NCBI RefSeq assembly: GCF_947497005.1
Contig: NZ_CANMFF010000016.1
Coordinates: 1-64,000, forward strand
Direction: 5' to 3'
Origin: an uncultured Ruegeria sp.
Lineage (GTDB): Bacteria; Pseudomonadota; Alphaproteobacteria; Rhodobacterales; Rhodobacteraceae
Length of the DNA stretch: 64,000 nucleotides
Part shown: in pieces, positions 27,899 to 35,829 of the stretch
How the letters are laid out: each line of letters opens with the position of its first letter
Position numbering within the stretch: the stretch's first letter is position 1
Program-made: the position numbers and the translations under genes
The notes under the pieces: generated by a model
What the model was told of the DNA's origin: nothing
The model's input: only the letters and a program-made list of their open reading frames with translations
The model's database searches: none

Positions 27899-28288
27899 TT
27901 AGACGCGGCGACGCTTCGGTGGGCGGCAGCCGTTATGAGCGATCGGCGTCACGTCACGGATCGACGTGATGTTGAAGCCCACAGCAGCCAGCGCGCGCAG
28001 AGCCGATTCACGACCCGAACCGGGGCCCTGAACTTCGACTTCTAGTGTCTTGACGCCGTGATCCTGCGCCTTCTTGCCTGCATCTTCCGCAGCCATCTGA
28101 GCGGCATAAGGCGTCGATTTACGCGACCCTTTGAACCCCATTGTCCCGGCTGACGACCATGCAATGGCGTTGCCCTGCACGTCCGAGATCAAGATTTTGG
28201 TGTTGTTGAAGGTCGAATTCACATGGGCGACGCCCGATGCGATATTCTTGCGCTCTTTTTTCTTGGTACGAGTCTTTTCGCGTGCCAT
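27899..28288 (-). CDS. rpsK: 30S ribosomal protein S11
   Basis: A 129-residue protein with the S11 core (GVAHVNSTFNNTKILISD) and the conserved C-terminal RDVTPIAHNGCRPPKRRRV stretch. S11 lies on the platform of the small subunit and contacts the mRNA path. The gene starts 14 bp after rpsM, within the alpha operon. Confidence 0.98.
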   Translation of the reverse strand: MAREKTRTKKKERKNIASGVAHVNSTFNNTKILISDVQGNAIAWSSAGTMGFKGSRKSTPYAAQMAAEDAGKKAQDHGVKTLEVEVQGPGSGRESALRALAAVGFNITSIRDVTPIAHNGCRPPKRRRV

Positions 28289-28302
28289 CAGTCAGACCCC
28301 CC

Positions 28303-28671
28303 TTATTTCTTCTTACCGGCAATGGCCTTTGCGGGGCCTTTGCGAGTGCGAGCGTTGGTGTGAGTACGCTGACCGCGAACGGGCAGGTTACGACGGTGAC
28401 GCAGACCGCGATAGCAGCCCAGATCCATCAGGCGCTTGACGTTCATCTGAACTTCACGACGCAGGTCACCTTCAACGGTGAAGTTTGCATCGATATGCTC
28501 GCGGATGGCCAGAACTTCGGCGTCGGACAGTTCATTGACGCGACGGTGCGCTTCAATGCCAACGGCTTCGCAGATCGCCTGCGCCGAGGTGTTTCCGATA
28601 CCGGTGATATATGTGAGGGCGATAGGTACCCGCTTTGCAGTCGGGATGTTTACGCCGGCAATACGTGCCAC
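28303..28671 (-). CDS. rpsM: 30S ribosomal protein S13
   Basis: A 122-residue protein beginning MARIAGVNIPTAKRVPIALTYI in part and ending in a lysine-rich tail, with GLRHRRNLPVRGQRTHTNAR in the middle. S13 sits in the head of the small subunit and bridges to the large subunit. It is the first gene of the operon rpsM-rpsK-rpoA-rplQ and has its own promoter about 160 bp upstream, so it is not dependent on secY-adk transcription. Confidence 0.98.
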   Translation of the reverse strand: MARIAGVNIPTAKRVPIALTYITGIGNTSAQAICEAVGIEAHRRVNELSDAEVLAIREHIDANFTVEGDLRREVQMNVKRLMDLGCYRGLRHRRNLPVRGQRTHTNARTRKGPAKAIAGKKK

Positions 28672-28693
28672 GTGTCACTTTCCTTTTTGTTGC

Positions 28694-28719
28694 GGTTCCG
28701 TAACTCCGGAACCTTTTTT
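28694..28719 (+). terminator. Terminator-like hairpin in the rpsM leader, plus orientation
   Basis: GGTTCCG (28694-28700) pairs with CGGAACC (28707-28713), followed by six T on the plus strand. No plus-strand gene precedes it. On the minus strand it is a plain hairpin in the rpsM leader. Confidence 0.5.
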
Positions 28720-28829
28720 CACAACACTTGACCGTGGCAGTGAGGCCAGAGGGTCCAGTATTATTCGAGGTGGTCGGGGCGCAAGCGACGAATCCCTCGC
28801 GCGATCTTGATTCCCTTTGGGGATGGGGG

Positions 28830-28858
28830 TCGATATGGGCTTTTTCCGGTGACGTCAA
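28830..28858 (-). promoter_or_regulatory. rpsM operon promoter
   Basis: On the minus strand TTGACG (28858-28853) is separated by exactly 17 bp from TATCGA (28835-28830). The expected transcript starts near 28823, leaving a leader of about 150 nt before rpsM. Confidence 0.7.
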
Positions 28859-28963
28859 GCCCTTATCAATCCGGCCAGCAAACCTTCTCTCTGACATACT
28901 GGTCAAAGATGAAATGCTTGCTGGTTTGATCTCTGCAAAAGTCGATGTGTGTGTTCAACCCAC

Positions 28964-29050
28964 CTAGGGTTCCCCCAATACTCCACCGACAACAACACCA
29001 ACTAAGAAACCGACCAGACATCCGCCAGCGAACCCAAAGAATTTCCACAT
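28964..29050 (-). CDS. Small hydrophobic peptide, 28 residues
   Basis: An unannotated-looking frame of 28 codons beginning MWKFFGFAGG and ending GGVLGEP. Residues 5-25 form a single membrane-length hydrophobic stretch made almost entirely of Gly, Val, Leu and Phe with GxxxG-type spacing. AGAGG lies about 9 nt before the ATG. It starts 35 bp downstream of the adk stop on the same strand and could be the last gene of the rplO-secY-adk unit. I do not recognise it. Its length means chance cannot be excluded. Confidence 0.5.
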   Translation of the reverse strand: MWKFFGFAGGCLVGFLVGVVVGGVLGEP

Positions 29051-29085
29051 CTCTGGTGTCCTCTGAAATTCAGTATGATTAAATC

Positions 29086-29730
29086 TTAGTCCAGAACAGC
29101 CGCAATAGCGCTCTGAACTTCTTCGATCTCGCCCAATCCATCAACCCAGGACAAGTTGCCCTTGGCATGGTAATAGCCGATCAACATCGAGGTTTTCTTG
29201 TAGTATTCCATCAGACGAGTCTTGAGGCTTTCCTCATTATCGTCCGCGCGGCGTTTGAATTCAGTTTCCTTGCCGCAGTTGGTGCATTTTCCGTCCGCCG
29301 GGATTGGCTTGGTGATGTCGTTATAAACTTCACCGCAACCACCACAGGTCGACCGCGCCGTGATCCGTGCGACCAGAGCGTCATCATTGACCTCCATCGC
29401 GACAACCGAATCCAGCATCTCACCAGTACTGTCAAGCAATTCGCCCAAAGCATCCGCCTGCGCCAGCGTGCGTGGGAAACCGTCGAAGATGAAACCGCCT
29501 TTGGCACCGGCTTCCAGCTTTTCGCGGATCAGGCCGATCACGATCTCATCGGTGACCAGTTCGCCCTTGGCCATAACTTCGGCCACCCGGTTACCCATTT
29601 CGGTGCCGCTGTCCTTGGCCTCGCGCAGCATGTCTCCGGTGCTCAGTTGCACCATGCCGCGTGTTTCGACCAGGTGGCGCGCCTGCGTGCCCTTGCCTGC
29701 CCCCGGGGGGCCCAAAAGAATGATGTTCAT
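29086..29730 (-). CDS. adk: Adenylate kinase
   Basis: A 214-residue enzyme interconverting ATP plus AMP and two ADP. The P-loop GPPGAGKGT is at 7-15, and FDGFPRTLAQA marks the nucleotide-binding core. The long-form LID domain carries four cysteines (129, 132, 149, 152) arranged to bind zinc, a structural feature of many Gram-positive and some proteobacterial enzymes but absent from E. coli Adk. The gene overlaps secY by 4 bp, consistent with coupled expression. Confidence 0.97.
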   Translation of the reverse strand: MNIILLGPPGAGKGTQARHLVETRGMVQLSTGDMLREAKDSGTEMGNRVAEVMAKGELVTDEIVIGLIREKLEAGAKGGFIFDGFPRTLAQADALGELLDSTGEMLDSVVAMEVNDDALVARITARSTCGGCGEVYNDITKPIPADGKCTNCGKETEFKRRADDNEESLKTRLMEYYKKTSMLIGYYHAKGNLSWVDGLGEIEEVQSAIAAVLD

Positions 29731-31091
29731 CGACGAGCGGGTCCCTTCCTGCTGCGTTTCTTTCCTTTGCCACGCAGTTGGGACTTTTCAATAAGCCCTT
29801 CGTATTGATGCGCCAGCAGATGGCTCTGAACCTGTTGGATCGTATCCATCGTCACAGAGACGATAATCAGAACCGACGTACCACCGAAATAGAACGGGAT
29901 TGCAAACTGGTTCCGTAAAATCTCGGGCAGAAGACAGACCAGTGCAAGATAGGCCGAACCCAGAACCAGAACACGGTTAACCACGTATTCCAGATATTCT
30001 GCTGTCTTTTTACCTGGGCGGATACCCGGCACAAAACCGTTCTGCTTTTTGAGGTTGTCCGCCACGTCGTCGGGTTTGAACGACACGTTGAAGGTGTAGA
30101 AATAGGCAAAAAACACGATCATTGACGCAAAGAACAACAAGTAAAGCGGCTGACCAGGGCCGAAGTTCGCCAGCAGCCAGGACATGATCGGCCCGTTTGC
30201 AGCGCCGGATGAGAATGTCGAGATCGTCACCGGCAGCAGAAGCAGCGAGCTTGCAAAAATCGCCGGGATAACGCCCGCTGGGTTCACTTTGACAGGCAGG
30301 TGGCTGGAGCCGCCTTCATAGACTTTCATACCGGCCTGACGACGCGGGTACTGAATGTGGATCTTGCGCAATGCGCGCTCCATGAAGACAACGAATGTGA
30401 TCACCACAATGACCATAACAATCACGCCGACGATCACGGCAGGGCTGATCGCGCCAGAACGGCCAGAAGCAAAGAATTGCGCCAGAGCGGCCGGAACTTC
30501 GGCGATGATGCCAACGAAGATGATCAGAGAGATACCGTTGCCGATGCCGCGTGCGGTGATTTGCTCACCCAACCACATCAGGAACATGGTGCCGCCAACC
30601 AGCGTGATCATGGTCGACATGCGGAAATAGAGGCCGGGATCAGTTGCCAGATCACCTGATTCCAGCGAAACGGCCAAACCATAGGCCTGAACCGTGGCCA
30701 GCGCCACGGTGCCGAAACGGGTATACTGGTTGATCTTTTTGCGGCCCTGCTCGCCCTCTTTCTTAAGCTGTTCTAGTGCGGGCACCATCGAGGTCAGCAG
30801 CTGGACGATGATGGAGGCCGAGATATACGGCATGATGCCGAGGGCAAAAATCCCCATCCGCCCCAGCGCCCCGCCGGTGAACATAGAAATCATGCCGCCG
30901 ATGCCCTGCCCCGCCTGTTCCATGAACTCGCGCAAGGCTGCACCGTCAATGCCCGGCACCGGAATAAAGGTGCCCAGACGATAGACGATCAGCAATGCAA
31001 GCGTGAACAGGATGCGGTTGCGCAGATCGGTGGCTTTGCCAAGGGCAGCCCAGCTTGTGTTGGCTGCCATTTGTTCTGCTGCTGATACCAT
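29727..31091 (-). CDS. secY: Protein translocase subunit SecY
   Basis: A 454-residue channel protein with ten predicted membrane helices. The N terminus contains RNRILFTLALLIVYRLGTF, and the plug region GGMISMFTGGALGRMGIFALGIMPYI is recognisable in part. The basic C-terminal tail ends KKRSRKGPARR. It forms the SecYEG pore for export and membrane insertion. It follows rplO by 109 bp and precedes adk, the conserved end of the spc operon. Confidence 0.98.
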   Translation of the reverse strand: MVSAAEQMAANTSWAALGKATDLRNRILFTLALLIVYRLGTFIPVPGIDGAALREFMEQAGQGIGGMISMFTGGALGRMGIFALGIMPYISASIIVQLLTSMVPALEQLKKEGEQGRKKINQYTRFGTVALATVQAYGLAVSLESGDLATDPGLYFRMSTMITLVGGTMFLMWLGEQITARGIGNGISLIIFVGIIAEVPAALAQFFASGRSGAISPAVIVGVIVMVIVVITFVVFMERALRKIHIQYPRRQAGMKVYEGGSSHLPVKVNPAGVIPAIFASSLLLLPVTISTFSSGAANGPIMSWLLANFGPGQPLYLLFFASMIVFFAYFYTFNVSFKPDDVADNLKKQNGFVPGIRPGKKTAEYLEYVVNRVLVLGSAYLALVCLLPEILRNQFAIPFYFGGTSVLIIVSVTMDTIQQVQSHLLAHQYEGLIEKSQLRGKGKKRSRKGPARR

Positions 31092-31200
31092 AAATCGGTC
31101 TCTCTTATGAAAACACCGCCCGGAACCGTTTTCCGGCTCGGGCGGCGTCTTGGAAAACTCTGAGGTCTATGTAAGCGGGTCTTTGCCCGCTCACAAGCGC

Positions 31201-31674
31201 TTACTCTGCCGCAGCAGCTTTTGTGACCGTAAGTGAGCCGCCCGCTTTCTCAACTGCTTCAACAGCAGATTTCGAAGCACCGGTGACTTCCAGGTTCACT
31301 TTGGCGCTGATCTCGCCTTTGGCCAGAACGCGGATACCGTCCAGCTTGCGGCGCACCAGGCCGGACGCAACCAAAGCGTCTTCGGTGATCGCAGCCGATG
31401 CGTCGAGCTTGCCAGCTTCGACGAATTTCTGGATCAGGCCCAGATTGATAACGGCGAATTCCTTGCGGTTCGGCTTGTTGAAGCCACGCTTGGGAAGACG
31501 CTGGTACAATGGCATCTGACCGCCTTCGTAGCCATTGATTGCAACGCCCGAGCGGGATTTCTGGCCCTTGATACCACGGCCACCCATTTTACCTTTGCCG
31601 GAACCCGGACCACGGCCAACGCGTGTGCGTTTCGGTGTGGCGCCCGGATTGTCGCGCAGTTCGTTCAGTTTCAT
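31201..31674 (-). CDS. rplO: 50S ribosomal protein L15
   Basis: A 157-residue protein starting MKLNELRDNPGATPKRTRVG with the glycine-rich GRGPGSGKGKMGGRGIKGQ signature and a normal C-terminal domain. L15 is a late-assembling large-subunit protein. In most bacteria it follows rpmD directly. Here it is the first gene after an inversion breakpoint, and rpmD lies about 14 kb away on the other strand. A promoter about 100 bp upstream appears to drive rplO-secY-adk. Confidence 0.98.
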   Translation of the reverse strand: MKLNELRDNPGATPKRTRVGRGPGSGKGKMGGRGIKGQKSRSGVAINGYEGGQMPLYQRLPKRGFNKPNRKEFAVINLGLIQKFVEAGKLDASAAITEDALVASGLVRRKLDGIRVLAKGEISAKVNLEVTGASKSAVEAVEKAGGSLTVTKAAAAE

Positions 31675-31769
31675 TTCGCTTCTCCTAAGCCGGATATGAC
31701 CCCGAAGCGTGATGGGCCAAACACGGCATTTCTTGGTTTTGATTCTCGCGGCCGGAAAGCCACCGCAGG

Positions 31770-31798
31770 CGTATAGGCCCGATGACCGTAGTTGGCAA
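31770..31798 (-). promoter_or_regulatory. rplO-secY-adk promoter
   Basis: On the minus strand TTGCCA (31798-31793) is followed after 17 bp by TATACG (31775-31770). The expected start is near 31763, about 90 nt before rplO. This unit would be promoterless if it still depended on rpsJ or rplB. Confidence 0.7.
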
Positions 31799-32032
31799 GC
31801 CCACAGATTCGCGGCTGCTTTGCGTTACCGACTCGGTTTCTTTGGTGGGTTGAACCGCCCGAAAAGGAACGGGACGGCCCGCGTTACACGGGAAAAAAGG
31901 CTCAGCGGCCGGGGCTCCTGATAGCCCATGACCAAAATTTGAGCGCAAATTACTGCGCTTTGACCAGAAAACGCTTGCCATGGCGGTGCGGTAGTCTATC
32001 CGGTTTCACACAAACAAGAACTTGGCAGGCGC
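31799..32032. other. Non-coding junction region at the left inversion breakpoint
   Basis: No gene is visible between the rplO promoter and the desaturase. A hairpin of AGCGCA/TGCGCT lies at 31942-31959. A possible plus-strand promoter for the desaturase is TTGCCA (31975-31980), 16 bp, TATCCG (31997-32002). Confidence 0.55.
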
Positions 32033-33067
32033 ATGACTGAACCCTTTCTCTCGACCCGGAAACAGCCGGAAGTAACCGCTGCACGTGACTGGGTAACGAC
32101 GCTTGCCAAATATCGTGAGCCAAACCAACTGCGCAGTTCCTTCGAGTTAGGCGTCAGCATTGTCCCCTTCTTCGCGCTGTGGGCTTTGTCCTGGATGTCG
32201 CTGTCGGTCAGCTATTGGCTGGCATTTGCGATTTCTGTTCTCAACGCCGCTTTCCTGTTGCGCCTGTTTGCAATCCAGCATGATTGCGGGCATGGCGCGT
32301 TTTTCAGGAACCGGTCGGTCAGTGACTGGGTCGGACGTGGAATCGGAGTTCTGACGCTGACGCCTTATGACGTCTGGCGCCGCACACACTCGACACATCA
32401 CAACAGTTCCGGCAATCTGGGCAAACGCGGGATGGGCGATATCCACACCCTCACCGTGGCCGAGTATCAGTCGAAAACCCCGATGGACCGGTTCTGGTAT
32501 CGGGTTTATCGGAACCCGATCACTCTGTTCGTGTTTGGCCCCGGCTATCTGTTTCTGTTTCAGAACCGCCTTCCGCTGGGTCTGACCGATAGCGTCAGGT
32601 TCTGGGTCAGTGCGATGGCCACCAATGTCGCAATTCTGGTTGCGCTAGTGGCCATCTACTATTTTGGCGGTCTGATGCCGGTACTGCTGATCTTTCTGCC
32701 CTCGACCCTGATCGCCGCAACAGCCGGAGTTTGGCTGTTTTATGTGCAGCACCAGTTCGAGGACACGCATTGGGAATCTGATGATGACTGGCAACTGCAC
32801 GAAGCAGCGCTGCACGGAAGCTCTCATTATATATTGCCGTCGGTGTTGCAGTGGTTCACGGCCAATATCGGCATCCACCACGTGCACCACCTTTACAGCC
32901 GTATTCCGTTCTACCGCCTGACCGAAGTGTTGCGCGACCATGATGAGCTGGCAAACAGCAACAGGATGACCATTCGCGAGAGCCTCGCGAACGCGCGGCT
33001 GCATCTATGGGATGAGAAGAACCGCCGCCTGTTGTCCTTCGCCGAGGCCCGCGCGCTTTACGGGTAA
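32033..33067 (+). CDS. Membrane fatty acid desaturase
   Basis: A 344-residue membrane desaturase of the FA_desaturase family. The three histidine boxes that bind the di-iron centre are HDCGHGAF (83-90), HSTHH (119-123) and HHVHH (282-286), and four membrane segments are predicted around residues 38-80 and 190-235. It should introduce a double bond into acyl chains of membrane lipids, with delta-12-type the best guess. It stands alone on the plus strand at the left inversion breakpoint. Confidence 0.9.
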   Translation: MTEPFLSTRKQPEVTAARDWVTTLAKYREPNQLRSSFELGVSIVPFFALWALSWMSLSVSYWLAFAISVLNAAFLLRLFAIQHDCGHGAFFRNRSVSDWVGRGIGVLTLTPYDVWRRTHSTHHNSSGNLGKRGMGDIHTLTVAEYQSKTPMDRFWYRVYRNPITLFVFGPGYLFLFQNRLPLGLTDSVRFWVSAMATNVAILVALVAIYYFGGLMPVLLIFLPSTLIAATAGVWLFYVQHQFEDTHWESDDDWQLHEAALHGSSHYILPSVLQWFTANIGIHHVHHLYSRIPFYRLTEVLRDHDELANSNRMTIRESLANARLHLWDEKNRRLLSFAEARALYG

Positions 33068-33081
33068 ACGGTAGGTTCTGC

Positions 33082-33186
33082 GGCCAGCTGGGCAAGCGGG
33101 AATACATCAGAAAGGCATATTTGATGTTCGAAGCGGGCAACACCTTCGCAGTGTCCATCGGTCTCTGATCGAACCCGTCTTTGGAG
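33082..33186 (+). repeat. Imperfect direct repeat, copy A
   Basis: About 105 bp starting GGCCAGCTGGGCAAGCGG and ending around CGAACCCGTCTTTGGAG. Its two ends match the copy at 33525-33626 well, while the middle is diverged. The two copies flank a 58-codon gene. Confidence 0.6.
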
Positions 33187-33339
33187 AGAAACATCGCCCT
33201 GCCTCTAAAGCGGGATTTTTGTTTGGGCGGACAAGTGTTTTGGGCCCAAATTGGATGCGTTCCATGTTGCCAAAATTTCCACGTGCCCCTCGGAAAGCAG
33301 CCGTTGCTCCGGGCACGTGATACGGATAGCCTCACCCTC

Positions 33340-33516
33340 ATGAAACATGTCCCCAAAGAAACGACGGATGAAGCCCTTATTCAGGAGTTCCTGGATAAAG
33401 GAGGCAAAGTCAGTGTCGGCAAGACCAAACCTGCGCCCGCAGAGCTGGGTTTGAGCAAGAATGTCTGGAACGCCAAGTTGACCAGAGAAGAAAAGGCCGC
33501 GCGCGATAAGAAGTGA
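33340..33516 (+). CDS. Small conserved-looking hypothetical protein
   Basis: A 58-residue, lysine-rich soluble protein starting MKHVPKETTDEALIQEFLDKG, with GKTKPAPAELGLSKNVWNAKL next and a charged tail EEKAARDKK. I do not recognise a domain. ATG 33340 was chosen over an upstream in-frame start at 33181, which would include part of repeat copy A. The composition resembles small nucleic-acid-associated proteins, but no function can be assigned. It lies between two direct repeats and is followed by a terminator. Confidence 0.6.
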   Translation: MKHVPKETTDEALIQEFLDKGGKVSVGKTKPAPAELGLSKNVWNAKLTREEKAARDKK

Positions 33517-33524
33517 TCGTGCGA

Positions 33525-33626
33525 GGCCAGTTGGGCAGGCGGAAAGACGTCAGGAAACTGTGACCCTGAGAGAGAGGAGCACACATCGACGTGTCCGGCG
33601 GTCTCAGGTCGAACCCGTTTTGGGAG
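33525..33626 (+). repeat. Imperfect direct repeat, copy B
   Basis: About 102 bp starting GGCCAGTTGGGCAGGCGG and ending GAACCCGTTTTGGGAG. It parallels copy A at 33082-33186; both contain GTGTCC..CGGTCTC..GTCGAACCCGT-like blocks near the end. Confidence 0.6.
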
Positions 33627-33631
33627 CGGCA

Positions 33632-33657
33632 AAGGCCCCAGCGCTAGCAGGGGCCTT
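33632..33657. terminator. Terminator between convergent genes
   Basis: AAGGCCCC pairs with GGGGCCTT around a 10-nt loop that contains GCTAGC. It separates the 58-residue gene (plus) from the MBL hydrolase gene (minus). Confidence 0.75.
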
Positions 33658-33704
33658 ACTTTGTGAGGATTGGTACCAAGCTGTTTTTGGCACGCTGATC
33701 GTGT

Positions 33705-34844
33705 TTAGTAGAGGTCGCCGTCCGAAGCCTGCAGGATGTTGACCACACCTTCGTCGATCATCTCTTGCAGAACGCTGAGCCGGTCAAAGTCTTCAGGGCT
33801 GTTGTAGTTCTGCACATGAACCATGACGATGCCTTTGACACCGCTGTCATCTTGCAGCTTCTTCATGTCTTTGGGGAACATGTGGTAGGCGCCGATGACC
33901 TTCACTTTTTCTTCCTCGGTCTCACCGCCCCAAGGTGCGTACTTGATGTTCTTGCGGGTGATGCCCTCGATAAATAACAAGTCGGCATCCTTGGATGCAT
34001 TCACCAAGCCTTCCGAGTAGTGCCCGTCGCCGCCAAAGACAAGAACACGACCGTCAGGTTTGGTCGTGAACCTGTAGGCGTGGGTGTTCTCCAAAAACCC
34101 ATGCGCTGTCGGGAAGGCTTCGACCAGAACATTGTCATCTTCGAAAATCTTACGTCCGTTGACGTCAACATGTGGCCAAACCGGCACCCCAACTGCGGTT
34201 GCACCGTCGAATTTCTGCACTGTCGATCCCTGCGCCATCTCGTTGCGGTCAATGCGCCACGCGTCGTTGATGCTGGCCATCATCTCGTCGACACCGGCGG
34301 GGCCGTAAACCTTCTTGTCGACGACGGCCAGGTTCGACCCGAATTTGAACGGATTCAAAATGAAAGACGGCAATCCAACGGTATGATCTTCATGCAGGTG
34401 GGTCAGGAACATGTACTTGATGTTCGGAACGTTCATGATCGTTGCCAGATCCATTGCGTCCTGAGATTGAACCGATTTTCCCAGCGCGCGCCACCAGCCT
34501 TCTCCAGCGTCAATGAAATAGGGATAGTCGTTTACGATTACCGCCAGAGCCGGGCCATAACGATAGGGGTTGGGGTTCGGGTCGCCGCTTCCCATGACCA
34601 GAACTTTGGACGGCTTGTCGGCAGGCGAACGATCAAGTGGCCCTCGGTTCTCAAATATTGGCCAGTTTCCGGGCGAACTGAAGGCCGTCTTCATATTCTT
34701 CATTTGCGTGAACGGCACGTTGAGATGGTTCTGCTCTGTTGTTGCAGCACCGGCCGCAAGATTTTCTTCCCAGGTTTGCGCAGTTGCAGTTGCGGCAATG
34801 ACGCAAGCTGTCGCGAGCGTTGCTGATAAAAGTTTCTTAGGCAT
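33705..34844 (-). CDS. Secreted metallo-beta-lactamase-fold hydrolase
   Basis: A 379-residue MBL-fold protein. ATG 34844 follows AAGGGGGA and opens a signal peptide (MPKKLLSATLATACVIAAT), so it is probably periplasmic. The metal-binding motif THLHEDH is at 148-154, with later histidines in AYHMF and HGFLENTH. The fold is that of the arylsulfatase/RNase Z-like branch; similarity to the guanitoxin-cluster GntH hydrolases is possible from memory but unverified. The substrate is unknown. It is divergently transcribed from a TetR-type gene and is likely its regulatory target. Confidence 0.82.
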   Translation of the reverse strand: MPKKLLSATLATACVIAATATAQTWEENLAAGAATTEQNHLNVPFTQMKNMKTAFSSPGNWPIFENRGPLDRSPADKPSKVLVMGSGDPNPNPYRYGPALAVIVNDYPYFIDAGEGWWRALGKSVQSQDAMDLATIMNVPNIKYMFLTHLHEDHTVGLPSFILNPFKFGSNLAVVDKKVYGPAGVDEMMASINDAWRIDRNEMAQGSTVQKFDGATAVGVPVWPHVDVNGRKIFEDDNVLVEAFPTAHGFLENTHAYRFTTKPDGRVLVFGGDGHYSEGLVNASKDADLLFIEGITRKNIKYAPWGGETEEEKVKVIGAYHMFPKDMKKLQDDSGVKGIVMVHVQNYNSPEDFDRLSVLQEMIDEGVVNILQASDGDLY

Positions 34845-34906
34845 CGTACATCCCCCTTGAGGTCTGAAAATCCTATCCATTCGAATATGTATATTGGGTA
34901 CCTTTT

Positions 34907-34950
34907 GGTTTGCTCCATACCTAATAGTCTGTAAAGTACTTTTTGGTATG
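34907..34950. promoter_or_regulatory. Candidate TetR operator in the divergent intergenic region
   Basis: GGTTTG-CTC-CATACC (34907-34921) is an inverted repeat with one mismatch. Another GGTATG half-site occurs at 34945-34950. A related GGTATGCAAACC lies just after the regulator gene (35566-35577). Binding by the adjacent regulator is inferred. Confidence 0.45.
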
Positions 34951-34990
34951 TATATCTTGACGGAACGCAATTTTGGCTTAAAAACAAGGC

Positions 34991-35563
34991 ATGCGCGACA
35001 CTCAAAAATCACCGCTTCTTCCTCGATATGACCGCGAAAGATGGTTGGAAACAGCCCTTAATGTCCTTGCGACAGAGGGGGGTGCGCGGCTGCGAATCGA
35101 CTCTCTCGTCAAAAACCTTGGCGTGACGAAGGGCAGTTTTTATCACCACTTCAAAAACCGTGATGAGTTTGTTCGGGCGCTGATCGACTACTGGTCCAAG
35201 GAGTTTACGGAGTCAGTCATCAACGATGTCAATTCGTCCGAGGCTTCACCGTCAGAGCGCCTGTTGTCGTTAACGCAACATGTCGAAGCTGAAGGACTTG
35301 ATCAATTTGATATCGCTTTCCGATCCTGGGCGGCTCAGGACCCCGTTGTGGCCGAAGCCCTGAAAGAAGTCGACCGCAGGCGATATGAGTTTGTGAAGGG
35401 GGTTTTTGAGGCCATTGGATTTGAGGGTGCCGAACTAGAAATGCGAGTCAGGCTGTTTCTTGTATTTGTCAGCGCGCGCCGGTCTGTGTACACGCCCCAA
35501 AACACGTACGATTCAGCAAGCGAAACACTCCTGAGGCATGAGTTTCTCACTCAAAAACGCTAA
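34991..35563 (+). CDS. TetR/AcrR-family transcriptional regulator
   Basis: A 190-residue regulator. The N-terminal helix-turn-helix spans about residues 34-62, with the TetR signature LGVTKGSFYHHFKNRDEFV. The C-terminal ligand domain is diverged, so the effector cannot be predicted. It is divergent from the MBL hydrolase gene, and the shared 146-bp interval holds repeated GGTWTG half-sites, suggesting autoregulation and control of the hydrolase. Confidence 0.88.
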   Translation: MRDTQKSPLLPRYDRERWLETALNVLATEGGARLRIDSLVKNLGVTKGSFYHHFKNRDEFVRALIDYWSKEFTESVINDVNSSEASPSERLLSLTQHVEAEGLDQFDIAFRSWAAQDPVVAEALKEVDRRRYEFVKGVFEAIGFEGAELEMRVRLFLVFVSARRSVYTPQNTYDSASETLLRHEFLTQKR

Positions 35564-35714
35564 TTGGTATGCAAACCAACAAGAGGTTCTAATGGCGCTC
35601 CTTCGATCAGGGAATAAAGGGGAGTGAGACACATACATAATGTTTTTGATTTCTATAGACACCCACCCCTAACGCTGCTAAATGCACCCAATCTTGCGGC
35701 CTCGGATTCGTTCC

Positions 35715-35784
35715 GGGGCCTATGATATTTGAAACCGGGGACCTTCGGGGCCCTATACCCTTGGCACCTACGGGGGCCTATCAC
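35715..35784 (+). promoter_or_regulatory. Triple GGGGCCTAT motif upstream of rplB
   Basis: GGGGCCTATGAT (35715-35726), GGGGCCCTATACC (35747-35759) and GGGGGCCTATCAC (35772-35784) precede rplB. Each places a TAT-type -10-like box after a GC block. TTGAAA at 35729 with 19-bp spacing to TATACC is the best -35 candidate. The rplB promoter is probably here, but the exact site is unclear. Confidence 0.4.
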
Positions 35785-35829
35785 ATAGCGGGGAAACTCC
35801 CTGCACTTGCTAAACGGAAGACAGAAAGC

